Positions 8,939 to 18,026 of a stretch of DNA of 64,000 nt are shown here, in pieces (within the stretch, counting starts at the first letter, position 1; each line of letters begins with the position of its first letter). The DNA comes from an uncultured Flavobacteriaceae bacterium (lineage in GTDB: Bacteria > Bacteroidota > Bacteroidia > Flavobacteriales > Flavobacteriaceae). The stretch is taken from contig CANNCA010000006.1 of assembly GCA_947503005.1 (NCBI GenBank), positions 124,001 to 188,000 of the forward strand, written 5' to 3'. The notes under the pieces are model-generated. The model was not told where the DNA came from. It was given only the letters and a program-made list of their open reading frames with translations, and searched no databases. A program made the position numbers and the translations under genes.

Positions 8939-10183
8939 ATGCGTTTAAATCTTAAACAAATTGCATTTCTGTTCGTCACACCATTGCTATTTGCACAAGT
9001 CCAGGAAGAAGTAAATCCGCCAGAAAATATCAGATCTGTCATTTTTGAGGGGCCAACTGGAGATCAATTTCCAGTAGTTCAACTCAACGAACCTATTTAT
9101 CTCGAGTTCGACGACACTACAGCAAGCGAACAGGACTACTATTATAAAATCATTCATTGCGATTACGATTGGACACCCTCGCAACTGCTCAAATCTCAAT
9201 ACTTGACAGGGGTTGATAACCAACGAATTATTGACTACGAAAACAGCTACACAACACTTCAGCCTTACAGCAATTATCGCCTGACAATACCTAATGACAA
9301 TGTACGTCTGAAAGTAAGTGGTAACTATGTGCTGGAAATTTACAATTCAAGCTATGAGCTTCAGTTCTCAAGACGGTTTGTGGTCTTTAAAGATGTTGTA
9401 AATGTTGGTGCCGTTGTGAAGCGCTCGCGTGATTTTAAGTTTCTAAATGAAAAACAGGTTGTTCAGTTCACCATAAATGCAGGTAATTTCAGATTAGTGA
9501 ACCCTAAGAAGGAGGTTAAAATAGCCATCGTACAGAATTATTATTGGCCAACGGCAATCTATAATATCAAACCTCAGTTCACCTTGGGAAATGAGTTGGT
9601 TTATAAATACGATCAAGAAACCAGTTTTTACGGCGGTAACGAATTCTTGAATTTTGACACCAAAGATTTGCGGGCACCAAGCTCCGTGATCTCACATATT
9701 GAATTAACTGATATCTACCAGCATTATTTATTCGCAGACCGTTTTAGAAGTGTTCGCGAGTATACCTATTTTCCTGATATTAACGGAGATTTTGTGGTAC
9801 GCACATTACAGGGCGATGACGAATCTCGCGAGGCGGAGTACACCAATCTCCATTTCAGCTTACCCTATTCAGAAGAATTGAATCTTGACGATGTCTATGT
9901 CTTCGGAAAGTTCAACAATTATGCCTTCACCGACGAGAACAAAATGACCTATAACGAGGAGAACGGAATGATGGAAACGGCCATTAAGCTAAAGCAGGGA
10001 TTTTACAACTATAAGTACGTGGTCAAAACAGAAGAAGGGGAAATCGACTACAATCTGATTTCAGGAAGTTTTCATTTTACGGAAAACACTTATTTGATTT
10101 TAGTTTACTATCGCGATTTTGGTGAAATTTATGACAGTATCATCGGGATAGGTTCTACGAACTCTCGGGATATTAGCAATTAG
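8939..10183 (+). CDS. type IX secretion system plug protein (DUF5103)
   Basis: A 414-residue exported protein with an N-terminal signal (about residues 1-19, ending LLFAQ). The body matches the DUF5103 family. The N-terminal part begins NPPENIRSVIF and carries the diagnostic YYYKIIHCDYDWTPSQL segment; a C-terminal Ig-like/CBM-like part has FNNYAF and YNYKYVV. Family knowledge: the plug protein closes the periplasmic side of the SprA translocon of type IX secretion until cargo arrives. It is monocistronic or leads a short operon with the next gene. The other T9SS gene in the window is porT at 26.5 kb, so the system is dispersed, as is usual. Confidence 0.88.
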   Translation: MRLNLKQIAFLFVTPLLFAQVQEEVNPPENIRSVIFEGPTGDQFPVVQLNEPIYLEFDDTTASEQDYYYKIIHCDYDWTPSQLLKSQYLTGVDNQRIIDYENSYTTLQPYSNYRLTIPNDNVRLKVSGNYVLEIYNSSYELQFSRRFVVFKDVVNVGAVVKRSRDFKFLNEKQVVQFTINAGNFRLVNPKKEVKIAIVQNYYWPTAIYNIKPQFTLGNELVYKYDQETSFYGGNEFLNFDTKDLRAPSSVISHIELTDIYQHYLFADRFRSVREYTYFPDINGDFVVRTLQGDDESREAEYTNLHFSLPYSEELNLDDVYVFGKFNNYAFTDENKMTYNEENGMMETAIKLKQGFYNYKYVVKTEEGEIDYNLISGSFHFTENTYLILVYYRDFGEIYDSIIGIGSTNSRDISN

Positions 10184-10210
10184 ATTATATTTGACCATCA
10201 TTGCCTTAAG

Positions 10211-11332
10211 ATGGACAACAAACCGGCCTTAAAACAAACAGGAAGATACCGACTTCAATACAGAGGAACGGAATGCAATAACTGCGGTCATCCATTAGAT
10301 ATTAGTGACCGTTATTGCCCCAATTGTTCCCAAGCCAACAGCACCAAAAAGCTTACTTTAAAAGACTTTTTTGACGAGTTTTTCTCGAGCCTGATTTCAT
10401 ACGATTCGAAACTACTTAAAACACTTTCGGCCCTATTGATAAGACCCGGTAAAATTACGCGGGATTATATTAATGGACGAAGAGTTTCATATACCAACCC
10501 GTTTCGGTTTCTGCTTAGTTTGGCCATTGTCTATTTCTTGATGCTCAATTTTACAGGGAATTTTGAAGAATGGGATCGATACGGAGCCGATCAAGACGGC
10601 GATTGGATCAAAGAAGATGGAGGTTTTAGTTTTAATACTGATTTCGGGGCCATGAGTGCAGAAGATCAGAAAAACCTAGAAACTGCTTTGGATTCCTTAA
10701 AGGTTTCTGAATCTATTACAAAAGCAGATTCTATACTTTTAAGTAATCCTGAAAAACACTTCGAAAAAATTGAATCCGAAGGTTTCATGAGTCATTTTTT
10801 CGGTAAACGCGAATTCTTCAACGCAGTCTTCAGCGAAGATAAATTGTACGATTTTGATGCAATTATCGAAAAGTATAGCATAGAAGATTCGCGAATGAAT
10901 CGAAACGCTTTTAGGGCGGCAACCAGTTTCAACCGGTTCAAAAAAGAACCCGGAAGCTTTATGAGCAGCATGATATCTAAGCTACCGTTTGCCGTGTTTT
11001 TCTTCCTTCCAGCTTTTGCGATTTTTATATGGCTGGTATACATCAGAAAAAAATATACGTACACCGATCATTTGATCTTTGGTTTTCACATTACCTCATT
11101 GTTGTTTATCTTGCTCATTGTAAGCTTTTTAGTAGACTCTATTTTCAATGTTTTGAGCTGGTGGATCTTCCTCATTATTTTTGGAATCTACCTTTTTCAG
11201 GCCATGAGAAAATTCTACGAACAAGGCATATTTAAAACTCTTGTTAAATACCTGTTTTTAAATTTTGTTTTCTTTAATTTAGCATTATTGACAATAGTTG
11301 TTTTATTCGCAGGAGGAGTATTTACCTATTAG
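10211..11332 (+). CDS. DUF3667 membrane protein with zinc ribbon
   Basis: A 373-residue inner-membrane protein. The N-terminus has a zinc ribbon with C22, C25, C36 and C39 (CNNC and CPNC). A typical DUF3667 segment follows (LTLKDFFDEFFSSL...LLIRPGKITRDYINGRRVSYTNPFRF) leading into the first membrane helix. A soluble loop of about 160 residues precedes four further hydrophobic helices at the C-terminus. Function is unknown for the family. The ATG is 27 nt after the plug gene, suggesting a shared transcript. apaG follows 13 nt later. Confidence 0.88.
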   Translation: MDNKPALKQTGRYRLQYRGTECNNCGHPLDISDRYCPNCSQANSTKKLTLKDFFDEFFSSLISYDSKLLKTLSALLIRPGKITRDYINGRRVSYTNPFRFLLSLAIVYFLMLNFTGNFEEWDRYGADQDGDWIKEDGGFSFNTDFGAMSAEDQKNLETALDSLKVSESITKADSILLSNPEKHFEKIESEGFMSHFFGKREFFNAVFSEDKLYDFDAIIEKYSIEDSRMNRNAFRAATSFNRFKKEPGSFMSSMISKLPFAVFFFLPAFAIFIWLVYIRKKYTYTDHLIFGFHITSLLFILLIVSFLVDSIFNVLSWWIFLIIFGIYLFQAMRKFYEQGIFKTLVKYLFLNFVFFNLALLTIVVLFAGGVFTY

Positions 11333-11345
11333 ATCGCACCAAATC

Positions 11346-11732
11346 ATGATTACACAAGTTACCAAAGGCATCAAAGTTTCCGTGAATACCACTTTTGAAG
11401 GCACCTTCTTCAAGAACTACAAAGTGCATTTCGCATTCGGTTACACCATCACTATTGAAAATCAAAGCCAAGACTCCGTTCAGCTGACGGCTCGTCATTG
11501 GCAAATTTATGATGCCTTGAACGAAATGGAAATCGTTGATGGTGAAGGTGTTATTGGTAAAAAACCAGTTTTGAGACCTGGGGAATCACACACCTATACT
11601 TCAGGTTGTTTATTAGCTTCTCCTATTGGAGCGATGAAAGGCTATTACAGCATGGTCAATTTCACAACTACAGAGAAATTCAGGGTCTATATTCCGACCT
11701 TTAAGTTCAGTGCGCCTTTTGCGTTGAACTAG
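11346..11732 (+). CDS. apaG: ApaG domain protein
   Basis: A 128-residue protein matching ApaG, an immunoglobulin-like fold once linked to Co2+/Mg2+ efflux and of uncertain biochemical role. Typical features are the N-terminal TKGIKVSVNTTFEG, the central YTITIENQS and ARHWQIYDA, and GEGVIGKKPVLRPGE with YTSGC. I chose the ATG at 11346 because it gives the family-length protein; an upstream in-frame start at 11298 would overlap the preceding gene. It follows the DUF3667 gene by 13 nt. Confidence 0.93.
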   Translation: MITQVTKGIKVSVNTTFEGTFFKNYKVHFAFGYTITIENQSQDSVQLTARHWQIYDALNEMEIVDGEGVIGKKPVLRPGESHTYTSGCLLASPIGAMKGYYSMVNFTTTEKFRVYIPTFKFSAPFALN

Positions 11733-11779
11733 CCATTTATTTAGCACTTCGTTTAGTTTTTATTCGCATTCCGTTTTAG

Positions 11780-11787
11780 TACCTTTG
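11780..11787 (+). promoter_or_regulatory. -7 box for pruA
   Basis: TACCTTTG fits TAnnTTTG, 31 nt upstream of the pruA ATG. The -33 region shows no clear TTG. Confidence 0.5.
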
Positions 11788-11818
11788 TGCAAATTTTCAA
11801 CACCTAAAAAACAGCACT

Positions 11819-13447
11819 ATGGGTAAAGGTTTTTTTCAAGTACCGACTGCAATCAATGAACCGATTAAAAGCTATGCTCCCGGCTCTCCTGAGCGGGAAG
11901 AAGTACTTAAACAGTATAAAGCTTACTACAACGGTACGGTAGAGGTACCTATGTACATTGGTAAGAAAAAAGTCAAGTCAGGAAAGACCAAACCTATGTC
12001 GCCCCCCCACGATCATAAGCACAAGGTGGGCAAGTATCATATTGCCAATAAGGCGCATGTAACCGATGCAATTAATACAGCTTTGAAAGCCAGGGATGCA
12101 TGGGCAGATTTGACTTGGGAGCAACGTGCCGCCATCTTCCTAAAAGCAGCGGAGCTAATTGCAGGGCCCTATCGTGCAAAAATCAATGCATCGACCATGA
12201 TCGCCCAATCGAAGACCATTCATCAAGCCGAAATAGATGCAGCTTGTGAATTCATTGATTTCTTGCGTTTCAATGTGGAATACATGTCACAGATTTATGA
12301 GGAGCAACCCGATTCCGCGGAGGGTATCTGGAACCGTGTCGAATATCGACCTCTTGAAGGATTCGTTTACGCCATAACTCCTTTTAATTTTACGGCCATT
12401 GCCGGTAACCTTCCTGCCAGTGCCGCGATGATGGGCAATGTTGTAGTCTGGAAACCTAGTGATAGTCAGATTTTTTCTGCCAAAGTAATCGTTGACGTTT
12501 TCAAAGAAGCAGGTCTTCCCGACGGAGTCATCAATGTAGTGTATGGCGACCCAGTTATGATTACAAAAACCGTTTTGGATAGCCCCGATTTTTCTGGAAT
12601 TCACTTCACCGGTTCTACTCATGTTTTTAAAGAATTATGGAAACAAATCGGAAACAATATCCATAATTATAAAACCTACCCGAGAATTGTTGGAGAAACG
12701 GGAGGAAAAGATTTCATTATAGCGCACCCATCGGCCAATCCGAAACAAGTGGCAACCGCCATTACACGTGGGGCATTTGAATTTCAAGGCCAAAAGTGTA
12801 GTGCTGCTTCCCGGGTTTATCTTCCGAAGTCAAAAGCGGACCGTATTCTAGATTTGGTAAAAAAGGACATCGAATCGTTCAATCCTCCTGGCTCACCTGA
12901 AGATATGTCGAACTTTATCACGGCGGTAATTCACGAAGGTTCTTTTGACAAACTGGCAAAGTACATTGACCAAGCTAAAAAAGATAAGAAGGCAAAAGTT
13001 TTTGCAGGTGGAAATTATGATAAATCAAAAGGATATTTTATCGAACCTACGGTTATCGTAACAACAGACCCAAAATATACCACGATGGAGACCGAGCTGT
13101 TCGGTCCCGTAGTAACTATTTATGTTTATGATGACAAAGATTGGTCCAAAACCTTGCAATTGGTCGATTCAACTTCAGAATATGCTTTAACAGGAGCTGT
13201 TCTTTCTACCGATAGATATGCCATCGATGAAGCGACCAAAGCATTGCAAAACTGTGCGGGTAATTTCTATATCAACGACAAGCCAACAGGAGCTGTGGTT
13301 GGTCAGCAACCTTTCGGAGGCGCTAGAGCTTCGGGAACCAATGACAAAGCAGGTTCTGCTCAAAACCTATTGCGTTGGGTTTCACCACGGTTGATCAAAG
13401 AGACTTTTGTGACACCTGAAGACTACAGGTATCCATTTTTAGGATAA
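11819..13447 (+). CDS. pruA: L-glutamate gamma-semialdehyde dehydrogenase (1-pyrroline-5-carboxylate dehydrogenase)
   Basis: An aldehyde dehydrogenase of 542 residues that oxidises glutamate semialdehyde (from proline breakdown) to glutamate with NAD+. The start MGKGFFQVPTAINEP and the segments PFNFTAIAGNLPASAAMMGN, VGETGGKDF (the general-base Glu) and EFQGQKCSAASR mark the P5C-dehydrogenase branch; the catalytic Cys is C327. No proline dehydrogenase domain is fused, so PutA activity must be encoded elsewhere. The gene has its own -7 box and a strong terminator, and therefore appears monocistronic. Confidence 0.96.
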   Translation: MGKGFFQVPTAINEPIKSYAPGSPEREEVLKQYKAYYNGTVEVPMYIGKKKVKSGKTKPMSPPHDHKHKVGKYHIANKAHVTDAINTALKARDAWADLTWEQRAAIFLKAAELIAGPYRAKINASTMIAQSKTIHQAEIDAACEFIDFLRFNVEYMSQIYEEQPDSAEGIWNRVEYRPLEGFVYAITPFNFTAIAGNLPASAAMMGNVVVWKPSDSQIFSAKVIVDVFKEAGLPDGVINVVYGDPVMITKTVLDSPDFSGIHFTGSTHVFKELWKQIGNNIHNYKTYPRIVGETGGKDFIIAHPSANPKQVATAITRGAFEFQGQKCSAASRVYLPKSKADRILDLVKKDIESFNPPGSPEDMSNFITAVIHEGSFDKLAKYIDQAKKDKKAKVFAGGNYDKSKGYFIEPTVIVTTDPKYTTMETELFGPVVTIYVYDDKDWSKTLQLVDSTSEYALTGAVLSTDRYAIDEATKALQNCAGNFYINDKPTGAVVGQQPFGGARASGTNDKAGSAQNLLRWVSPRLIKETFVTPEDYRYPFLG

Positions 13448-13475
13448 GGCTAAGTAGGCATTATATTTAGAATTT

Positions 13476-13500
13476 GGGCGCAACCAATAAGGCTGCGCCC
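13476..13500 (+). terminator. terminator after pruA
   Basis: A GC-rich hairpin, GGGCGCAACC / GGCTGCGCCC, with a 5-nt AATAA loop and one mismatch, 28 nt after the pruA stop. The T-run is weak (TATCTATAT). Confidence 0.75.
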
Positions 13501-13522
13501 TATCTATATATTAAATTGTGTT

Positions 13523-13894
13523 ATGAAAAAGATTGTAACAATTCTCTTTATAAGCGTACTCTTCCTTTCTTGTTCAGGCAAAGGTAACACTATCACAGCA
13601 GCCTGTGGGGTCGATAATCCTATTGAAGACTTAGCATGGTTAAAGGATTATATTGAAGAACTAAAGAACAGTTCTCAAGATTTATCGCAATATTTTTTTG
13701 TTGCGCAAGGGACATACAATAGAGAAACAGTATTTGTTTTCAACAACTGTTGCCCTAATTGCACTACGATAGTGCCTATATTTGATTGTGAGGGAAATTC
13801 TTTAGGCCAAATGGATGACATGATTAAAAGAGAAGAAATTACGGGCACAACCATTATATACAAACCGGCTAATTTTGCCTGTTCAGTCCAATAA
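13523..13894 (+). CDS. small Cys-rich lipoprotein, function unknown
   Basis: A 123-residue predicted lipoprotein with signal MKKIVTILFISVLFLSC (lipid-attached Cys 17). The mature part has an NNCCPNC cluster and further Cys in FDCEG and FACSV, suggesting disulfides. I do not recognise a named family. The gene stands alone between the pruA terminator and a DinB-like gene. Confidence 0.75.
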   Translation: MKKIVTILFISVLFLSCSGKGNTITAACGVDNPIEDLAWLKDYIEELKNSSQDLSQYFFVAQGTYNRETVFVFNNCCPNCTTIVPIFDCEGNSLGQMDDMIKREEITGTTIIYKPANFACSVQ

Positions 13895-14015
13895 TGGCTG
13901 ATTTTTTTTAACAGCTTGATTTTCTGTTCCTCCCATCATTTACATTCTCAGAATTTCATTACATTTACTGATACCGTTAGAAACACGGTGAAATATCAAT
14001 TTAAATCCTAACACA

Positions 14016-14534
14016 ATGAAAATGAAGTTTTTAGTAGCGTTAATGGCAATGGGTTTCGCTTTTACAACCCAAGCTCAAGACAATTTAGCGCAAAGTACGA
14101 TTCAGGCGGTTTTAACTGGCAATCAAGCTCAGGTGGTTCAACTAGCGGAAGCTTTTTCTGAAGATCAATACGACTGGCGACCCATGGAAGGCGTAAACTC
14201 AGTGGGTGAAGCCCTAATGCACGTAGCCGGGGGAAATTACTTCCTGGCGTCGAAGATGGGTTTTGCTCCACCTGAAGACGTGGACATGATGAAATTGGGC
14301 GAAATAAAGGGCAAGGAGAATATCATCGAGGCTTTGAAAAAATCCAACGAATTTGTTTTGGAAAAAATTATGGAAGTCGAGACCGCCTCTTTAAACGAGG
14401 AAGTTGATTTTGGTTTTGCCAAAATGAACAAGCTTGGCGGACTGTTGGCCATGATGGAGCACAACGGTGAGCACAAAGGGCAATTGATCGCCTACGCACG
14501 CTCAAACGGTGTCGTTCCACCTTGGAGTAAATAA
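14016..14534 (+). CDS. exported DinB-family protein
   Basis: A 172-residue protein of the DinB/YfiT-like four-helix-bundle metalloenzyme superfamily. The three metal-binding His are visible: H69 in LMHVAGG, and H149 and H153 in EHNGEHKGQL. An N-terminal signal peptide (MKMKFLVALMAMGFAFTTQAQ) indicates export to the periplasm, unlike the cytosolic thiol transferases of the superfamily. The substrate is unknown. A clear terminator follows. Confidence 0.87.
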   Translation: MKMKFLVALMAMGFAFTTQAQDNLAQSTIQAVLTGNQAQVVQLAEAFSEDQYDWRPMEGVNSVGEALMHVAGGNYFLASKMGFAPPEDVDMMKLGEIKGKENIIEALKKSNEFVLEKIMEVETASLNEEVDFGFAKMNKLGGLLAMMEHNGEHKGQLIAYARSNGVVPPWSK

Positions 14535-14550
14535 GATTTGAAATGATTTA

Positions 14551-14584
14551 AAAACCTCCTACATTAAATTGATAGGAGGTTTTT
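14551..14584 (+). terminator. terminator after DinB-family gene
   Basis: Inverted repeat AAAACCTCCTA / TAGGAGGTTTT with a 12-nt loop, followed by further T residues, 16 nt after the stop. Confidence 0.85.
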
Positions 14585-14665
14585 TATGCAATCTATTGTG
14601 CATTAAGCCGTTAAAAATTCAATAGGTTTATATCTCAAAGGAGATTTATGTTACCAAGACTAACC

Positions 14666-15649
14666 ATGAAAACAATTTTTAAAATTCTTTTTGCGCCATT
14701 GTTATGGTTGGTGCATTCGTGCAGCCCCTTAGGTGATCCGGTGGACGAAGTAAAATCAAACAATCATTACTTCGACAAGAAGAAGACCGATATCAGATAT
14801 AGCCGAATGGGCAATTGGTTCGAACTTGGTAATTCTCCGATGCATGCCAATGTAGAAAGCTTCGAAGTCCTTAACGGATATTTTAGTAAGGATAAAAATT
14901 ATGTATACTATGAAGCTAATTCGATAGAAAAAGGCGCCGTGGATTTAGCTAGTTTTCATGTAAAGGATAATGAGTTTATGCCGTTTGTTGGGTTAGATAA
15001 AAACCATGCCTTCACCCTTGAAAAAGTCTATGGGAAGTCCAAAAAAAGTGTCAAAGCATACATCATTGAGGAAGCAGATCCAAAAACATACACCCATACC
15101 GATTGGGATTGGGCCCATGATGGTAAGCACCATTTTTATAAGTTTAAAATGATTCCTGCCGACTATGAGACTTTCGAAATTATAAACAAAAGTTTCAGTA
15201 AAGATAAAAATAAGATTTTCCATCAGTATAGCAGCGACATAACCCCTATAGGGGCGGACCTTGCTACTTTTGAAATTTTGGGCAAAGGTCCGGTAGCCAA
15301 GGACAAGTCACACGTCTATTGCATGTCTTTCAAGGGGAACACCAAAAACAAACTTTTAAACATACCCTATAGCTCCGGCGATACCGTTGCTAACTTAAAT
15401 GATATTTATCTTCGGATAGGAACGAATATCTATCACTGGGGAGAACAGGTGAACAATGCCGACGCAGAAAGTTTTGAAGTAGTACGCCATCATTATGGCA
15501 AAGACAAAAATCATGTTTTTTTTAAGGGGCAAATCGTTAAAGACGCCGATGTAACAAGTTTTGGTATTCTTGAAGAAGGTGGTGTAGGAGACAAAGACGG
15601 CCCATTTCGAGAGGGTAAAAGGAAGAACAAGCCACAGCCTAAATCTTAA
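14666..15649 (+). CDS. DKNYY-repeat lipoprotein
   Basis: A predicted lipoprotein of 327 residues starting at the ATG at 14666, which gives a signal ending LWLVHSC; an earlier in-frame ATG at 14648 adds six residues. The mature part is made of repeats of the DKNYY family: short units such as FSKDKNYVYYEANSIEKGAVDLASF, FSKDKNKIFHQ, VAKDKSHVYC and YGKDKNHVFFKG recur about every 50 residues. Proteins of this type are usually surface-exposed repeat proteins with no known activity. No operon partner is apparent. Confidence 0.82.
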   Translation: MKTIFKILFAPLLWLVHSCSPLGDPVDEVKSNNHYFDKKKTDIRYSRMGNWFELGNSPMHANVESFEVLNGYFSKDKNYVYYEANSIEKGAVDLASFHVKDNEFMPFVGLDKNHAFTLEKVYGKSKKSVKAYIIEEADPKTYTHTDWDWAHDGKHHFYKFKMIPADYETFEIINKSFSKDKNKIFHQYSSDITPIGADLATFEILGKGPVAKDKSHVYCMSFKGNTKNKLLNIPYSSGDTVANLNDIYLRIGTNIYHWGEQVNNADAESFEVVRHHYGKDKNHVFFKGQIVKDADVTSFGILEEGGVGDKDGPFREGKRKNKPQPKS

Positions 15650-15845
15650 ACTAATAAATACACAACCTTTAATGACTGGCACTCCATCTTGCTTAGTTTA
15701 GAGATATTTGCTTCGAAATAATCTGAGAATCAAATATTTAAAGTTAAAAAACTTGAATCGCACACAATTTCAATGTAAATTTAACGTTAAGTAATTGTAA
15801 ATTCTATGTGAATTTTTAGTGTTCATACGTTCAAAACAAAGCATA

Positions 15846-15974
15846 ATGAAAGAAAGAAAGAACAATAGCATCCAGAAGAAAAAGCAAAATTGGTCTATAA
15901 AAGGCGTTGCGAGTTATGTAAAGAACTACGCGAAAAACTGCCGATATTCCTTTAATACCATGCTTAGTATATAA
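15846..15974 (+). CDS. possible 42-residue basic small protein
   Basis: A short ORF of 42 codons, ATG at 15846, TAA at 15972-15974. The product is strongly basic in its first half (MKERKNN...KKKQNW) and ends SFNTMLSI. It ends 1 nt before the rsmG stop on the opposite strand. A TTG about 50 nt upstream and an imperfect TAGTGTTC box make a weak promoter candidate. The rest of the 327-nt interval (15650-15845) shows no other gene. Support is limited to an open frame with a plausible composition, so this is a tentative call. Confidence 0.35.
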   Translation: MKERKNNSIQKKKQNWSIKGVASYVKNYAKNCRYSFNTMLSI

Positions 15975-15975
15975 A

Positions 15976-16611
15976 TCAACCCTTGAACTTCAGAGGAAGG
16001 TATACGACCTTTTTTGTCTCGAAGAAGTCTTCTTCAAAATAATCCTGTAAATCAAAAACCTGCGCGGTTCGGTAGTCTTTGAGCTCTTCCGAGAGGTCTC
16101 CTCCTTTTAAATACAGAATTCCGTTGCGTCTTTCGTGCACCGAATCCTTTTTGATTTTCCCCTTGATCCAAAAAGTAAATGTAGGCATGGCCGCTACTGC
16201 CCTACTGACGATAAAATCGAATTTGTCCTTAATTTCCTCGACCCTTGAATTGACAGGGGTGACGTTTGTTAATCCCAATCCTTCCACAACTTCTTCGACC
16301 ACTTTTATTTTCTTTCCTATAGAATCAACCAGTGTAAAATGGGTTTCGGGAAATAGTATCGCCAAGGGAATCCCAGGAAATCCCCCTCCGGTACCTACAT
16401 CTAAAACTGCACTACCTGCTTGAAATTGTTGAATTTTTGCGATTCCAAGGGAATGCAATACATGCCTGAGGTACAATTCATCAATATCTTTCCGGGAAAC
16501 CACATTTATCTTTTGATTCCAATCTTGATACAAGGCTTCTAAGTCTACAAATTGACTTCGTTGCTCCTCTGTTAAATCTGGAAAATATTTGAAAATTAAT
16601 TCTGCGTTCAT
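15976..16611 (-). CDS. rsmG: 16S rRNA (guanine-527-N7)-methyltransferase
   Basis: RsmG (GidB) methylates G527 of 16S rRNA using SAM. The 211-residue protein has the typical N-terminus with NVVSRKDIDELYLRHVLHSL and the SAM motif VLDVGTGGGFPGIPLAILFP. DSIGKKIKVVEEV follows, and then VSRAVA in the active region. Length is normal. A TATTTTTG box lies 19 nt upstream on the minus strand. It is convergent with the small ORF at 15846. Confidence 0.95.
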   Translation of the reverse strand: MNAELIFKYFPDLTEEQRSQFVDLEALYQDWNQKINVVSRKDIDELYLRHVLHSLGIAKIQQFQAGSAVLDVGTGGGFPGIPLAILFPETHFTLVDSIGKKIKVVEEVVEGLGLTNVTPVNSRVEEIKDKFDFIVSRAVAAMPTFTFWIKGKIKKDSVHERRNGILYLKGGDLSEELKDYRTAQVFDLQDYFEEDFFETKKVVYLPLKFKG

Positions 16612-16630
16612 TCCACCTCTAAATATTCGA

Positions 16631-16638
16631 CAAAAATA
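16631..16638 (-). promoter_or_regulatory. -7 box for rsmG
   Basis: TATTTTTG on the minus strand fits TAnnTTTG, 19 nt upstream of the rsmG ATG. Confidence 0.5.
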
Positions 16639-16729
16639 GTATATTAGATGCTGTTAAAATTTTGCTTTTTAAGAAAGCTTTCAAACCATTTGAGGCCATT
16701 GGCCTTATCTTTACCAAAATTACATTTCT

Positions 16730-17830
16730 ATGGATACTACCAACATCCGATTTTCAAGAAAAGATTCCGCTCAATTTTTTAAAACTCTCAATAAAAGGGT
16801 AAACGATTATTTTAAGGATAATCAAATCAAGAAAACGGGAAACTGGAGGCTGCACTTGAAAACCGTTATCATGTTCACGCTGTTTTTGGCCCCTTACTTT
16901 TTGATTTTGACATTAGGCCTTCCGATATGGGCGAATTTGTTGTTGACCATCGTCATGGGCGTTGGTATGGCAGGGGTTGGCATGAACGTTATGCATGATG
17001 GAAATCACGGTTCGTATTCCAACAAAAAATGGATCAATAAGTTGATGGGTAGCAGTATTTATATTTTGGCTGGCAATGTCTACAACTGGCAAGTGCAGCA
17101 CAATGTACTACACCATACGTATACAAACATTCACGAACATGATGAGGATATGGAAGCCGGTCGGATCCTGCGTTTCTCAAAACATACCGAATGGAAAAAA
17201 CACCACAAGTTCCAACATTACTATTCTGTTTTTCTTTACGGATTATTGACGTTCAACTGGGCCATCACTACTGATTTTCAACAAATGTACCGCTATATGA
17301 AGCGAAAGTTGAGCTATGGAAAATTACCTAGCCCAGCCTTGAACTGGAGTACTTTGGTCATCACCAAATTGCTTTATATCACCATTTGGATCGTACTCCC
17401 TTTGATTTTTGTCGATATGGCATGGTGGATGATTCTGATAGGTTTCTTTATCATGCATTATGTTGCAGGAGTCATTTTGAGTGTCACCTTTCAGTTGGCG
17501 CATATCGTTGAAGAGGCCGAAACACCCCTACCAGATGAAAGTGGCACCATGAAAAACACTTGGGCCATTCACCAACTGTTCACTACGGTAAATTTTGGAA
17601 CCAAAAACAAAATTGTCAATTGGTTCACAGGTGGATTGAACCACCAGGTAGAACACCACATTTTTCCGAACATCAGTCATGTACATTACACCGATATTTC
17701 GAAAATTGTAAAGCAGACGGCTAAGGAATTCAACCTTCCTTATAACGAATACAAGACCACGCGAAAGGCGATTATTTCGCACTTTATGCATTTGAAAGAA
17801 TTGGGCAAACAGCCTTCTTTGCAATACTAG
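16730..17830 (+). CDS. membrane fatty-acid (acyl-CoA/lipid) desaturase
   Basis: A 366-residue integral membrane di-iron desaturase that introduces a double bond into acyl chains. All three His boxes are present: HDGNH (89-93), HNVLHH (124-129) and HQVEHH (305-310). The QVEHH form is typical of front-end and linoleoyl-CoA-type desaturases, though no cytochrome b5 domain is fused. Hydrophobic segments lie at about 47-85 and 205-245. A TATCTTTA box 17 nt before the ATG is one base from the -7 consensus. A terminator follows, so the gene is monocistronic. The exact position of desaturation cannot be told. Confidence 0.92.
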   Translation: MDTTNIRFSRKDSAQFFKTLNKRVNDYFKDNQIKKTGNWRLHLKTVIMFTLFLAPYFLILTLGLPIWANLLLTIVMGVGMAGVGMNVMHDGNHGSYSNKKWINKLMGSSIYILAGNVYNWQVQHNVLHHTYTNIHEHDEDMEAGRILRFSKHTEWKKHHKFQHYYSVFLYGLLTFNWAITTDFQQMYRYMKRKLSYGKLPSPALNWSTLVITKLLYITIWIVLPLIFVDMAWWMILIGFFIMHYVAGVILSVTFQLAHIVEEAETPLPDESGTMKNTWAIHQLFTTVNFGTKNKIVNWFTGGLNHQVEHHIFPNISHVHYTDISKIVKQTAKEFNLPYNEYKTTRKAIISHFMHLKELGKQPSLQY

Positions 17831-17858
17831 GCTATTGCCCTTTGCAGCTTAAAAAATT

Positions 17859-17889
17859 AAAAACCGTCAGCTTTTTGTTGACGGTTTTT
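17859..17889 (+). terminator. terminator after desaturase gene
   Basis: Inverted repeat AAAAACCGTCA / TGACGGTTTTT with a 9-nt loop and continued T-run, 28 nt after the stop. Confidence 0.88.
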
Positions 17890-18026
17890 TAGTTCGGTAC
17901 TTCCATTATCAATTGAGGTTTCAAAACAATATTCTCAAATATTGTAGAATACCTTCTTTTCTTGCTTGAAAGAATAACAAAAATCATAATTTTACACTTG
18001 TCTTTTTACAAACCTAATTTGGAACA

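Noticed and set aside
10792-11064. Long ORFs on the opposite strand of several genes
   Set aside because: They lie entirely inside well-supported genes, have atypical composition and no motifs, and are reading-frame shadows.
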